This document shows, piece by piece, positions 1 through 6,192 of a DNA stretch of 13,425 bases (within the stretch, counting starts at the first letter, position 1; every line of letters begins with the position of its first letter). The stretch covers positions 1 through 13,425 of the forward strand of contig JBBRLG010000150.1 in assembly GCA_038231495.1 (NCBI GenBank). The letters run 5' to 3'. The stretch is from JBBRLG01 sp038231495 (lineage in GTDB: Bacteria; Planctomycetota; Planctomycetia; Gemmatales; Gemmataceae). Position numbers and translations under genes: made by a program. Under the pieces are notes generated by a model, which did no database searches, was not told the origin of the DNA, and saw only the letters and a program-made list of their open reading frames with translations.

Positions 1-118
1 TGCGTGGGTGCGGGGCAGGGGTGTGGTAGCAGGGCACGGGTGTAACAGCAGTGCGTGGGTGTAGGGCACCGGTGCAGCAGCAGGGCATGGGGCACCGGTG
101 TACCACCCAGGGCATAGC
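1..118. repeat. GC-rich tandem repeat, two degenerate units
   Basis: Two related units start at 1 and 52 with the same nine bases (TGCGTGGGT) and continue with similar GGGCA-(C/G)GGTGT-AGCAGCAGGGCA text. The second unit carries a small insertion, so the units are roughly 51 and 58-65 nt. GGGCACCGGTG appears twice in unit two. The array may continue left of the window. It has no CRISPR-like conserved repeat/unique spacer structure, and the open frame through it is probably not a gene. Confidence 0.6.
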
Positions 119-147
119 AAAAATCGAGCCGAACACTATTGCCCCTG

Positions 148-166
148 CCCCCCTTCGTAAGGGGGG
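148..166. repeat. Perfect hairpin, C6TT / AAG6
   Basis: CCCCCCTT (148-155), a three-base CGT loop and AAGGGGGG (159-166) form an 8-bp perfect stem. No T-run follows on either strand, so it is not a canonical intrinsic terminator. It resembles the short G/C-tract hairpins scattered between genes in planctomycete genomes; that comparison is from general knowledge. Confidence 0.5.
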
Positions 167-260
167 GAAATTGGCGGTGATCGGCTACGCTGCCGGTTCG
201 CCAATGCCGGACCGCCGTGACGTGAACCAGCGCCTCGCGGCAGAAAATTCCTAATCACTC

Positions 261-288
261 TTGCAATCTGAAGAGGCATTGATACGAT
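261..288 (+). promoter_or_regulatory. Candidate sigma70-like promoter for rpsO
   Basis: TTGCAA at 261-266 and TACGAT at 283-288 are separated by 16 bp, each matching four of six consensus positions. The pair lies in the least GC-rich part of the region, about 75 bp before the rpsO start, and would give a leader of about 70 nt. This is a consensus match only. Confidence 0.35.
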
Positions 289-364
289 TCTGGGAGTACC
301 GAGTAGGAAAAGTTCCGTAAATTCAGGCAGCAGAAGTGCCAGTGCGGAGGTAGTGAGGCTCTCG

Positions 365-634
365 ATGTCGATCACGAAGGACCGCAAAACTCAGATCATT
401 GACCAGTTCCGCCGCGAACCCACTGACACGGGTTCCCCGGAAGTGCAGATCGCGCTGCTCACCGCTCACGTCAACGAGCTGCACGAGCACATGCGAACGC
501 ACAAGAAGGACCACGCCAGCCGGCGCGGCCTGCTGAAGATGGTCAGCAAGCGGTCCGGCTTGTTGACCTACCTTCGCAACAAAGACCGCAGCCGTTACTT
601 GGCGGTAATCAGTCGCTTGGGCCTGCGAAAGTAA
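365..634 (+). CDS. rpsO: 30S ribosomal protein S15
   Basis: S15 is a primary 16S rRNA-binding protein of the small-subunit platform. The 89-residue product has the usual family length and hallmarks: MSITKDRKTQII at the start, the TGSPEVQIALLTAHVNELH block with its conserved Gly-Ser-Pro-Glu, then HKKDHASRRGLL, and RYLAVISRLGLRK at the end. The ATG at 365 is chosen over an in-frame GTG at 353 because GAGG at 355-358 is six bases upstream and it gives the family N-terminus. pnp follows in the same direction, the arrangement seen in many bacteria. In E. coli S15 represses its own translation through a leader fold; nothing visible here proves this. Confidence 0.98.
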   Translation: MSITKDRKTQIIDQFRREPTDTGSPEVQIALLTAHVNELHEHMRTHKKDHASRRGLLKMVSKRSGLLTYLRNKDRSRYLAVISRLGLRK

Positions 635-638
635 TGCC

Positions 639-664
639 GGGCGGCAGGCGCTGGGCGCCCGCCC
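639..664 (+). promoter_or_regulatory. rpsO-pnp intergenic hairpin
   Basis: GGGCG (639-643) can pair with CGCCC (660-664), and inside it GGCGC (647-651) with GCGCC (655-659) around a three-base loop, leaving GCA bulged. Only four Ts occur downstream (678-681), too far away for a standard terminator. In E. coli the same gap holds a terminator and an RNase III site controlling pnp. A processing or attenuation role here is inference. Confidence 0.35.
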
Positions 665-772
665 GTCCTCCACGCCCTTTTCACTCCGGCCGGGTTTCTG
701 ATCCCCGCTCCCCATCGTCGGTTGCACGGTAACCTGCTTGCCGCCGTCGGCGTGTGCCGTCGCGCACGCCAC

Positions 773-778
773 AGGAGG
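773..778 (+). promoter_or_regulatory. Ribosome binding site that fixes the pnp start
   Basis: A perfect AGGAGG lies eight bases before GTG at 787. An in-frame GTG at 754 lies upstream of this site and has no comparable signal, so 787 is the preferred start. Confidence 0.8.
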
Positions 779-786
779 TTTCTTCC

Positions 787-2997
787 GTGCCTTTATGTCG
801 CATTGAACGTCCCATCGGCGCCCACAATCTTATCCTCGAAACCGGTTATCTCGCCAAGCAAGCGCACGGCGCCGTCGTCGTCCGCTACGGCGAATCCGTG
901 GTCCTCGTCGCCGCCACCGAAGGCGGCGTGCGGCCGGGCCAGGACTTCTTCCCGCTCACCGTCGATTACCGCGAACGAACCTCCGCGGCTGGCAAATTCC
1001 CTGGCGGCTTTATCAAGCGCGAGGGCCGGCCGACCATGAAGGAAATCCTCACCTCGCGCCTCATCGACCGCCCCATCCGCCCGCTCTTCCCGCCGACCTA
1101 CATCAACGAAGTCCAGGTGATGGCCACCGTGTTGTCGGCGGACAAGGAGAACGACCCCGACGTGCTGGCGCTCGTCGGCTCGAGTGCGGCATTGCACATT
1201 TCGCACATCCCGTTTTTGCACCCGACCGGCTGTGTCCGTGTCGGCCGCGTCAACGGCGAATTAATCTTGATGCCCGGCCACTCGCAACTCGAAGCGAGCG
1301 ACCTCGACCTCGTGTTGTCCGGTACGAAAACGGCGATCACGATGATCGAAGGCTTCGCCCGCGAAATGCCGGAAGACCAGATGCTCGAAGCGATCCTCTT
1401 CGGCCAGAAGGCGATCGTCGAGATCGTCGGCATGGTCGAGGAGTTGCGCACGAAGTCCGGCCTGGGCGCGAAGGCGGCTTACCAGTCGCCGGCAGCGAAC
1501 CCGCTCGTCGAGGAGTTCCGCCAGCGCTTCGGCGGCGAGTTCAAGCAACGCAAGCAGACCAGCGGCAAGCACGAACGGTCCACGGCCATCAAGGAGTTGA
1601 AGGACCGCATCGTCGCGGAGTACCTGCCCGCGGACCAGGAGCCGAAGCACACGCCGCAGGAAGTATCCGCGGCGTTCTCGGCGCTGGAAGAGCACTCGGT
1701 GCGCGCCATGATCCTCGAAGGCAAGCGCATCGACGGCCGCAGTCCCAAGCAGATTCGCGCCATCGAGTGTGCGGTCGGCTACCTGCCGCGGACGCACGGC
1801 TCGGCGGTCTTCCAGCGCGGCGAAACGCAAGCGTTGGTAACGACGACGCTCGGCACCAGTTCCGACGAGCAGCGGGTGGACGGCCTGTTTGAAGAGATCA
1901 GCAAGAAGTTCATGCTCGATTACAACTTCCCGCCGTTCAGCGTCGGCGAGTGCCGGCCCATCCGCGGCCCCGGCCGCCGGGAGACCGGCCACGGCGCCCT
2001 GGCCGAACGCTCGCTCAAGGCGGTCATTCCGACCGTTGACGAGTTCCCCTACACGATCCGCCTGGTGTCCGACATCCTCGAATCCAACGGCTCGTCGAGC
2101 ATGGCGTCGGTCTGTGGCGGCACGCTGGCGCTGATGGATGCGGGCGTGCCGATCACCAACCCGGTCGCCGGCATCTCGATCGGCCTGGTCAAGGAACCCG
2201 ACCGCTTCGTCCTCTTGACCGACATCATGGGCGACGAGGATCATTACGGCGACATGGATTTCAAGGTCGCCGGCACGGGCCTGGGTATCACCGGCATCCA
2301 ACTCGACCTCAAGAATGAGGGCATCGACGAGCCGATCATCAAGGGGGCGCTCGAACAGGCCCGCGACGCGCGCCGGGACATCCTCAAGCAGATGCTTAGC
2401 ACGCTACGGCAGCCGCGCGAGGAGATCAGCAAGTTCGCCCCGCGTCTGCTGACGACGCACATCAGCCCGGACAAGATCGGCCTCTTGATCGGCCCCGGCG
2501 GCAAGATGATCAAGAGCATCCAGGAGGCGACCGGTGCCAAGATCGACATTGAGGACGACGGCACCGTTTACATTTCGCACATCGAATCCGAGGGCGCGGA
2601 AGCGGCCCTGCGGAAGGTCGAAGCCCTGACCGAAGAGGTGAAGGTTGGCAAGGTGTACGACGGCAAGGTCACGTCGATCAAGGACTTTGGCGCGTTCATC
2701 GAAATCCTGCCTGGACGTGACGGCCTGTGCCACATCAGCGAGTTGGACGACAAGTACGTCGGCAAGGTCGATGACGTGTGCAAGGTCGGCGACAAGATGC
2801 AGGTGAAGGTGATTGCGATCGACGAGCACGACCGCGTGAAGCTGTCGCGCAAGGTGCTGTTGCGCGAACAGAACCAGGGCGCGGCTGGCGGTACTCCGCC
2901 GCAAGGCGCGCCGCCGCCACGTCCGCCGGCCGAGTCACGTCCGCCGCGCGAGGGCGGCCCGCGTCGTGAAGGCGGTCGTCCCCCGGAAAACCGGTAA
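787..2997 (+). CDS. pnp: Polyribonucleotide nucleotidyltransferase (PNPase)
   Basis: PNPase degrades RNA 3' to 5' with phosphate, releasing nucleoside diphosphates, and can run in reverse. The 736-residue product has the full order: a first RNase PH-like domain (about 5-145), an all-helical linker, a second RNase PH domain (about 310-545), KH (about 555-615, GPGG near 569-572) and S1 (about 619-690). Landmarks include FQRGETQ, SNGSSSMASVCGG and GDEDHYGDMDFK; D483 and D489 correspond to the E. coli catalytic Asp 486 and 492. The start is GTG, chosen because AGGAGG precedes it by eight bases. After S1 comes an Arg/Gly/Pro-rich tail of about 45 residues, probably disordered and possibly RNA-binding. 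It lies downstream of rpsO in the conserved arrangement. Confidence 0.98.
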   Translation: MPLCRIERPIGAHNLILETGYLAKQAHGAVVVRYGESVVLVAATEGGVRPGQDFFPLTVDYRERTSAAGKFPGGFIKREGRPTMKEILTSRLIDRPIRPLFPPTYINEVQVMATVLSADKENDPDVLALVGSSAALHISHIPFLHPTGCVRVGRVNGELILMPGHSQLEASDLDLVLSGTKTAITMIEGFAREMPEDQMLEAILFGQKAIVEIVGMVEELRTKSGLGAKAAYQSPAANPLVEEFRQRFGGEFKQRKQTSGKHERSTAIKELKDRIVAEYLPADQEPKHTPQEVSAAFSALEEHSVRAMILEGKRIDGRSPKQIRAIECAVGYLPRTHGSAVFQRGETQALVTTTLGTSSDEQRVDGLFEEISKKFMLDYNFPPFSVGECRPIRGPGRRETGHGALAERSLKAVIPTVDEFPYTIRLVSDILESNGSSSMASVCGGTLALMDAGVPITNPVAGISIGLVKEPDRFVLLTDIMGDEDHYGDMDFKVAGTGLGITGIQLDLKNEGIDEPIIKGALEQARDARRDILKQMLSTLRQPREEISKFAPRLLTTHISPDKIGLLIGPGGKMIKSIQEATGAKIDIEDDGTVYISHIESEGAEAALRKVEALTEEVKVGKVYDGKVTSIKDFGAFIEILPGRDGLCHISELDDKYVGKVDDVCKVGDKMQVKVIAIDEHDRVKLSRKVLLREQNQGAAGGTPPQGAPPPRPPAESRPPREGGPRREGGRPPENR

Positions 2998-3003
2998 GGC
3001 AAG

Positions 3004-3127
3004 TTAACCACGGAGAGGACACAGAGAAGACAAAGATTTGTTTTGCCGCTTGCGGCTTTGCATGGTTGTTTGCAAAGCCGCAAGCGGCAAAGGCAATTTG
3101 TCTTCTCGGTGTCCTCTCTGTGGTTAA
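3004..3127. repeat. Long inverted repeat (59/57-nt arms, 8-nt loop)
   Basis: The left arm (3004-3062) opens TTAACCACGGAGAGGACAC and ends CCGCTTGCGGCTTTGCA. The right arm (3071-3127) is nearly its reverse complement, with two substitutions and a short mismatched patch near the middle. The loop is TGGTTGTT. It fills most of the space between the pnp stop and the kinase start. The 'accacggag-acacagag' outer segment belongs to a repeat seen widely in planctomycetes and some other bacteria (general knowledge). Transcribed, it would fold into a stem of over 50 bp that could protect the pnp mRNA 3' end, be cut by RNase III, or be a MITE-like mobile remnant. Confidence 0.9.
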
Positions 3128-3151
3128 TCTTTTTCCCCAGGGTGCCCGACA

Positions 3152-3868
3152 ATGGACCAGCAACAGTACACCGAACTGGCCGAGCTGGCGGGCGGGTTCA
3201 TTCACGAGATCAAAAACCACCTCAGCACGCTCAGCCTCAACTTGCAGCTGCTCGGTGAAGACTTCGCGGAGCCACAAAACCTGCGCGAACGCCGTGCCCT
3301 GGAGCGCGTCCAGCGCTTACAAAAAGAGTGTACGCGCCTGGTTGACGTGTCCAACGACTTTTTGCGTTTCGCCCGCATCATCGACCTGCACCTGGAGCCG
3401 ACCGACCTCGCCGCCATCGTCGAGGATTTGATCGTCTTCTTCGGGCCGGTGGCGGTCACCGACAAAATCGACATCAAGTGCTACTTCCCCTCCGACCTGC
3501 CCCCCGTCGTCCTGGACCGCGACATGTTCAAGCAAGCCCTACTCAACCTCCTGCTCAACGCCCAGCAGGCCATGCCAACCGGCGGCGAGTTGACGATCCA
3601 GGCGGCGCGCGAGGACCATTGCGTGGTGATGAACCTGATCGACACCGGCAAGGGCATGTCGCCGGAGGTGGTGGCGAATGCTTTTCGCCCCTTCTACTCG
3701 ACGCGCAACGGCGGCACCGGCCTGGGACTGCCGACGACGCGCAAAATTGTCCAGGCTCACGACGGCACTATCGAGGTGCAGAGCGAAGTCGGTCGCGGCA
3801 CGAAATTCACCATCCGCCTGCCCGCCGCGCCGGTGGCCGCCGCGCCGACGCCGGAGACTCCGAAATGA
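3152..3868 (+). CDS. Sensor-less histidine kinase (NtrB-like core)
   Basis: The 238-residue protein is little more than a kinase core. The H-box GGFIHEIKNHLSTL puts the phospho-accepting His at residue 18. The ATP-binding domain has an N-box (QALLNLLLNAQQAM, Asn136), G1 DTGKGM (164-169), an F-box FRPFYSTR and G2 GGTGLGL (187-193), and the protein ends in an Ala/Pro-rich tail. No membrane segment, PAS, GAF or other sensor domain precedes the H-box, so it is probably cytoplasmic and takes its signal from a partner. No response regulator lies in the window. The start ATG has CAGGG about nine bases upstream. Its TGA stop overlaps the next gene's ATG (ATGA), pointing to coupled translation with the transaminase. 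The signal is unknown. Confidence 0.92.
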   Translation: MDQQQYTELAELAGGFIHEIKNHLSTLSLNLQLLGEDFAEPQNLRERRALERVQRLQKECTRLVDVSNDFLRFARIIDLHLEPTDLAAIVEDLIVFFGPVAVTDKIDIKCYFPSDLPPVVLDRDMFKQALLNLLLNAQQAMPTGGELTIQAAREDHCVVMNLIDTGKGMSPEVVANAFRPFYSTRNGGTGLGLPTTRKIVQAHDGTIEVQSEVGRGTKFTIRLPAAPVAAAPTPETPK

Positions 3869-4737
3869 GTGCAGCAACCCGGCCGCCCGTGGCGCTCGCC
3901 AACCTCGACGGCCACGTCCTGCCACTGGCCGAGGCGAAGGTATCCGCGCTGGACCGCGGCTTTCTGTTCGGCGACGCGGTCTACGAAGTGTTGCGCGTCT
4001 ACGCCGGCCGGCCGTGGTTGCCCGCCGAGCATTTCGCCCGACTGGAACGCAGTCTCGCGGCGGTTCGCATCGGCGGCATCGACCTGGCACGTCTGCGCCG
4101 GCGGATGACCGACACGATCGCCGCCGGGCCGTTTATCGAAGCGATCGTCTACATCCAGATCACGCGCGGCAGCGCGCCGCGCAGCCACCCTTTTCCCACC
4201 GGCACAACGCCGCTCGAATTCCTGTTCGTGCAGGAGTTCAAAGACCCGTATGTCGAGGCGCGCGAAAAAGGTGCGGCGGTCGTGCTGCAACCGGACATCC
4301 GCTGGGGCCGGTGCGACATCAAATCGACCAACCTGCTCGGCAACGTCCTGGCGATGCAAGCCGCAAAGGAAGCCGGCTGCGTCGAGGCGCTTCTGTACCT
4401 GCCCGACGGCACGCTGACCGAGGCGTCGCATTCCAGCCTGTTCGGCGTCCGCGACGGCCAACTCGTCACCGCGCCGCACGGCACCGCCATCCTGCCGGGC
4501 GTCACACGCGACCTGGTCGTGGTCCTGGCACGCAAGAACCGCATTCCGGTGATTGAGCGCAACCTGCGCCGCGAAGAGTTGTTTGAAGGGGGTGAAGTGT
4601 TCCTTAGCGGCACCACGGCGGAAGTGTTGCCAATAGTGCGGGTGGAGGGGCGGCCGGTTAAAAATGGTGAGCCGGGGCCTGTCACGCGGCGGGTGCAGGC
4701 ACTTTATCAAGAGGCAATGTGCACCGAGCACGAATGA
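3865..4737 (+). CDS. dat: D-amino-acid transaminase, class IV PLP enzyme
   Basis: This fold-type IV aminotransferase (290 residues) most resembles bacterial D-alanine aminotransferase, which interconverts D-alanine and 2-oxoglutarate with pyruvate and D-glutamate and can supply D-amino acids for peptidoglycan. Matches are DRGFLFGDAVYEVLRVY, QITRGSAPRSHPFP, WGRCDIKSTNLLGN with the PLP lysine at 153, LTEASHSSLFG, ILPGVTRD and SGTTAEVLPIVRVEG. The ITRG-APR-H-FP and RCDIKS-NLLG signatures favour D-amino-acid over branched-chain transaminase or aminodeoxychorismate lyase, though substrate cannot be proved from sequence. A longer open frame reaches back to 3478 inside the kinase gene. The ATG at 3865 is preferred because it overlaps the kinase stop and gives the family's normal length. 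Confidence 0.9.
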   Translation: MSAATRPPVALANLDGHVLPLAEAKVSALDRGFLFGDAVYEVLRVYAGRPWLPAEHFARLERSLAAVRIGGIDLARLRRRMTDTIAAGPFIEAIVYIQITRGSAPRSHPFPTGTTPLEFLFVQEFKDPYVEAREKGAAVVLQPDIRWGRCDIKSTNLLGNVLAMQAAKEAGCVEALLYLPDGTLTEASHSSLFGVRDGQLVTAPHGTAILPGVTRDLVVVLARKNRIPVIERNLRREELFEGGEVFLSGTTAEVLPIVRVEGRPVKNGEPGPVTRRVQALYQEAMCTEHE

Positions 4738-4927
4738 CTTTTTCGGACCTGTTTCGACCGCGTAGTCTGGTATAACCGTTTGAAGCTCTCCCGGACTGCT
4801 TTCTAAGTTTCGGCGGATATCAGGACTGCTTGGAAACCGGCGCGGTCTCGTTCCCACGCCGGAGGACCAGCCGCCAGCAGCACTCGTCACTGGTCGGCGT
4901 CATCATCAGTTAGGCGACGGACTCCGC

Positions 4928-5476
4928 ATGGCGCGATCGACTGAATCCGGTGCCGTCAATGATCTTCTGGCTTTAGCCCTGCTTGTCGGAGGTGTTGCTG
5001 CTTGGTATTACCTTGGATGTTGGGGTTTGGTTCTGGTCGCAAGCGGAATTTGCATCCTCGCGGTCGCCTTGGCCCCCGAGCCGAACCAACGGAAAACAGC
5101 ACAAGTTAGAACGGCCCTACACAACAATCGGAGCAGAAAACAGAATTCGCAGAGGGAATTCTACGATGCTCTTGAGCGCCTTGGCTTCGAGACTTACCAC
5201 GACTATCTTGTCTCAGATATCTGGGAGCGGACGAAACGCCGGTATCGGGAGTCAAACTACCTTCAACAATGCCTGGTGTGCGGCGACTGTAATTTCGTAT
5301 TACACCACATAACATACGAGCGATTGGGGCATGAAGAGCTGTTGGACCTTATCCCACTTTGTGATTGCCACCATACGCGGTTGCACGAGTTGCTGGAAGA
5401 ATACGACTTGTGTGTTAAGGACAGTCACGAGATCGTTAGGGAGTTACAAAGGGAGTGGGCAGGGGATCGACGCTAG
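4928..5476 (+). CDS. Membrane-anchored HNH-motif protein
   Basis: The 182-residue protein begins with two closely spaced hydrophobic segments (about 12-30 and 33-50), then a basic, polar linker (about 52-80) and a C-terminal HNH-type metal-binding motif. That motif has Cys115 and Cys118 (CLVC), His126-His127 (LHHITYERLG), LDLIPLC with Cys145, then CHHTRLH with His148, His149 and His153. Standard HNH nucleases read LC-x2-CH; here the spacing suggests His148 in place of the second Cys, which could still bind zinc. HNH domains usually cut DNA or RNA, but activity is not shown. The gene looks lower in GC than its neighbours and has no strong ribosome site, consistent with recent acquisition. A TM-HNH order suggests a membrane-tethered effector, but no partner is identified. 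Confidence 0.72.
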   Translation: MARSTESGAVNDLLALALLVGGVAAWYYLGCWGLVLVASGICILAVALAPEPNQRKTAQVRTALHNNRSRKQNSQREFYDALERLGFETYHDYLVSDIWERTKRRYRESNYLQQCLVCGDCNFVLHHITYERLGHEELLDLIPLCDCHHTRLHELLEEYDLCVKDSHEIVRELQREWAGDRR

Positions 5477-5485
5477 GGGGTTCAT

Positions 5486-5511
5486 AAAAGAGGACGCAGA
5501 TCGCTTTTTTT
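5486..5511 (+). repeat. Dispersed short repeat, copy 1
   Basis: AAAAGAGGACGCAG followed by ATCGC and seven Ts. It shares its core and T-rich end with 6150-6169 and with the copy split by the insertion sequence (6203-6217 plus 7730-7746). It begins ten bases after the HNH stop; the imperfect inverted arms and T-run could act as a weak terminator. Confidence 0.6.
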
Positions 5512-5582
5512 GCGGGTGTGACTGCATTCCTACAATGTGGGAAGCGTGGGGCAAACATGGCAACCGCCGGACGGGTTTTCCG

Positions 5583-5819
5583 ATGCCGACCGTTCTCTGT
5601 GTAGGGCGTTTCCGCTTTTTCTTCTTCAGCAACGAGGGGCAGGAACCGGCCCACATCCATGTCAAGGCCGGTGGCGACGAAGCCAAATTCTGGCTCGACC
5701 CGGTACAACTTGCGGCCAACTATGGCTTCAACGGGCGCGAATTGAAGCAAATCCAACGGGTAGTCGAGGAGCATCGGGACGAACTCTTGGAGGCGTGGAA
5801 TGCGTACTTCAGCACGTAA
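5583..5819 (+). CDS. DUF4160 domain protein
   Basis: A 78-residue protein matching the DUF4160 pattern: MPTVLCVGRFRFFFFSNEGQ at the start, EPAHIHVK with the conserved His-x-His, then a helix-rich C-terminus ending in an EEHRDELLEAWNAYF-like segment. The function of the family is not established; DUF4160 genes commonly sit beside DUF2442 genes and the pair has been suspected to act like a toxin-antitoxin unit. The frame is open further upstream (ATG at 5535, and beyond), but 5583 gives the family N-terminus. Its last 20 bases overlap the DUF2442 gene. Confidence 0.82.
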   Translation: MPTVLCVGRFRFFFFSNEGQEPAHIHVKAGGDEAKFWLDPVQLAANYGFNGRELKQIQRVVEEHRDELLEAWNAYFST

Positions 5820-6111
5820 GCCGAAAGAGCCAGCGCAGAGCAAGAATCCCAGGCAGCAGCGGTCCTTTGTGCCGGTCACGGCTCTGGCCAAGGGGGTTGA
5901 ATTCGATGACGCGATGATGCAGGTCCTGTTCACGGACGGGCGTGTGCTCGGCGTGCCGCTGGCGTGGTTCCCGGTGCTGCGGCAAGCCACGTCCGAGCAG
6001 CGGGCGCGGTATGAGATCGGCGGAGGCGGTATCAGCTTGCATTGGCCGGACTTGGACGAGGATCTGTCGGTTGCCGGTCTGATGGCCGGGGTGGACTGGC
6101 GCTCGGCCTGA
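5800..6111 (+). CDS. DUF2442 domain protein
   Basis: 103 residues: a basic N-terminal extension of about 25 residues (RTSARKPKEPAQSKNP-like), then the DUF2442 core. The core reads VEFDDAMMQVLFTDGRVLGVPLAW in part, then PVLRQATSEQRARYEIGGGGISLHWPDLDEDLSVAGLM. The start is supported by GGAGG at 5789-5793, six bases upstream and inside the DUF4160 gene, so the two are probably co-translated. Members are small proteins of unknown activity; some are predicted partners of DUF4160. The extra basic N-terminus could contact nucleic acid, which is inference. Confidence 0.85.
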   Translation: MRTSARKPKEPAQSKNPRQQRSFVPVTALAKGVEFDDAMMQVLFTDGRVLGVPLAWFPVLRQATSEQRARYEIGGGGISLHWPDLDEDLSVAGLMAGVDWRSA

Positions 6112-6126
6112 AGCATTCCCTGCGGG

Positions 6127-6169
6127 GTACAGAAAGGGTACAGGTACAGAAAGGGGACGCAGCTCTTTT
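6127..6169 (+). repeat. Dispersed short repeat copy 2, with a 12-nt tandem duplication
   Basis: GTACAGAAAGGG occurs at 6127-6138 and again at 6144-6155. The second copy runs into AAAGGGGACGCAGCTCTTTT (6150-6169), whose ends are imperfect inverted arms. This uninterrupted copy contains GGACGCAGC (6155-6163), the same nine bases duplicated around the insertion sequence, so it shows what the IS target looked like before insertion. Confidence 0.65.
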
Positions 6170-6192
6170 CACAGGGTCGGGAGTCGATTCGT

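Noticed and set aside
1..118. Possible CRISPR array or coding repeat protein at the left edge
   Set aside because: The units are degenerate and contiguous, with no conserved repeat/unique spacer alternation, and no cas gene is present.
639..681. Intrinsic terminator after rpsO
   Set aside because: The stem is bulged and the nearest T-run is only four bases, starting 14 bases after the stem, so termination is not supported; it was kept only as a hairpin.
1261..2301. 346-codon open frame on the minus strand across pnp
   Set aside because: It is a shadow of a clearly real gene in GC-rich DNA; its translation is compositionally odd and shows no family motif.
3478..3864. N-terminal extension of the transaminase frame
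   Set aside because: It lies wholly inside the kinase gene, is Arg/Pro/Gly-rich shadow sequence, and the ATG at 3865 gives a normal-length enzyme.
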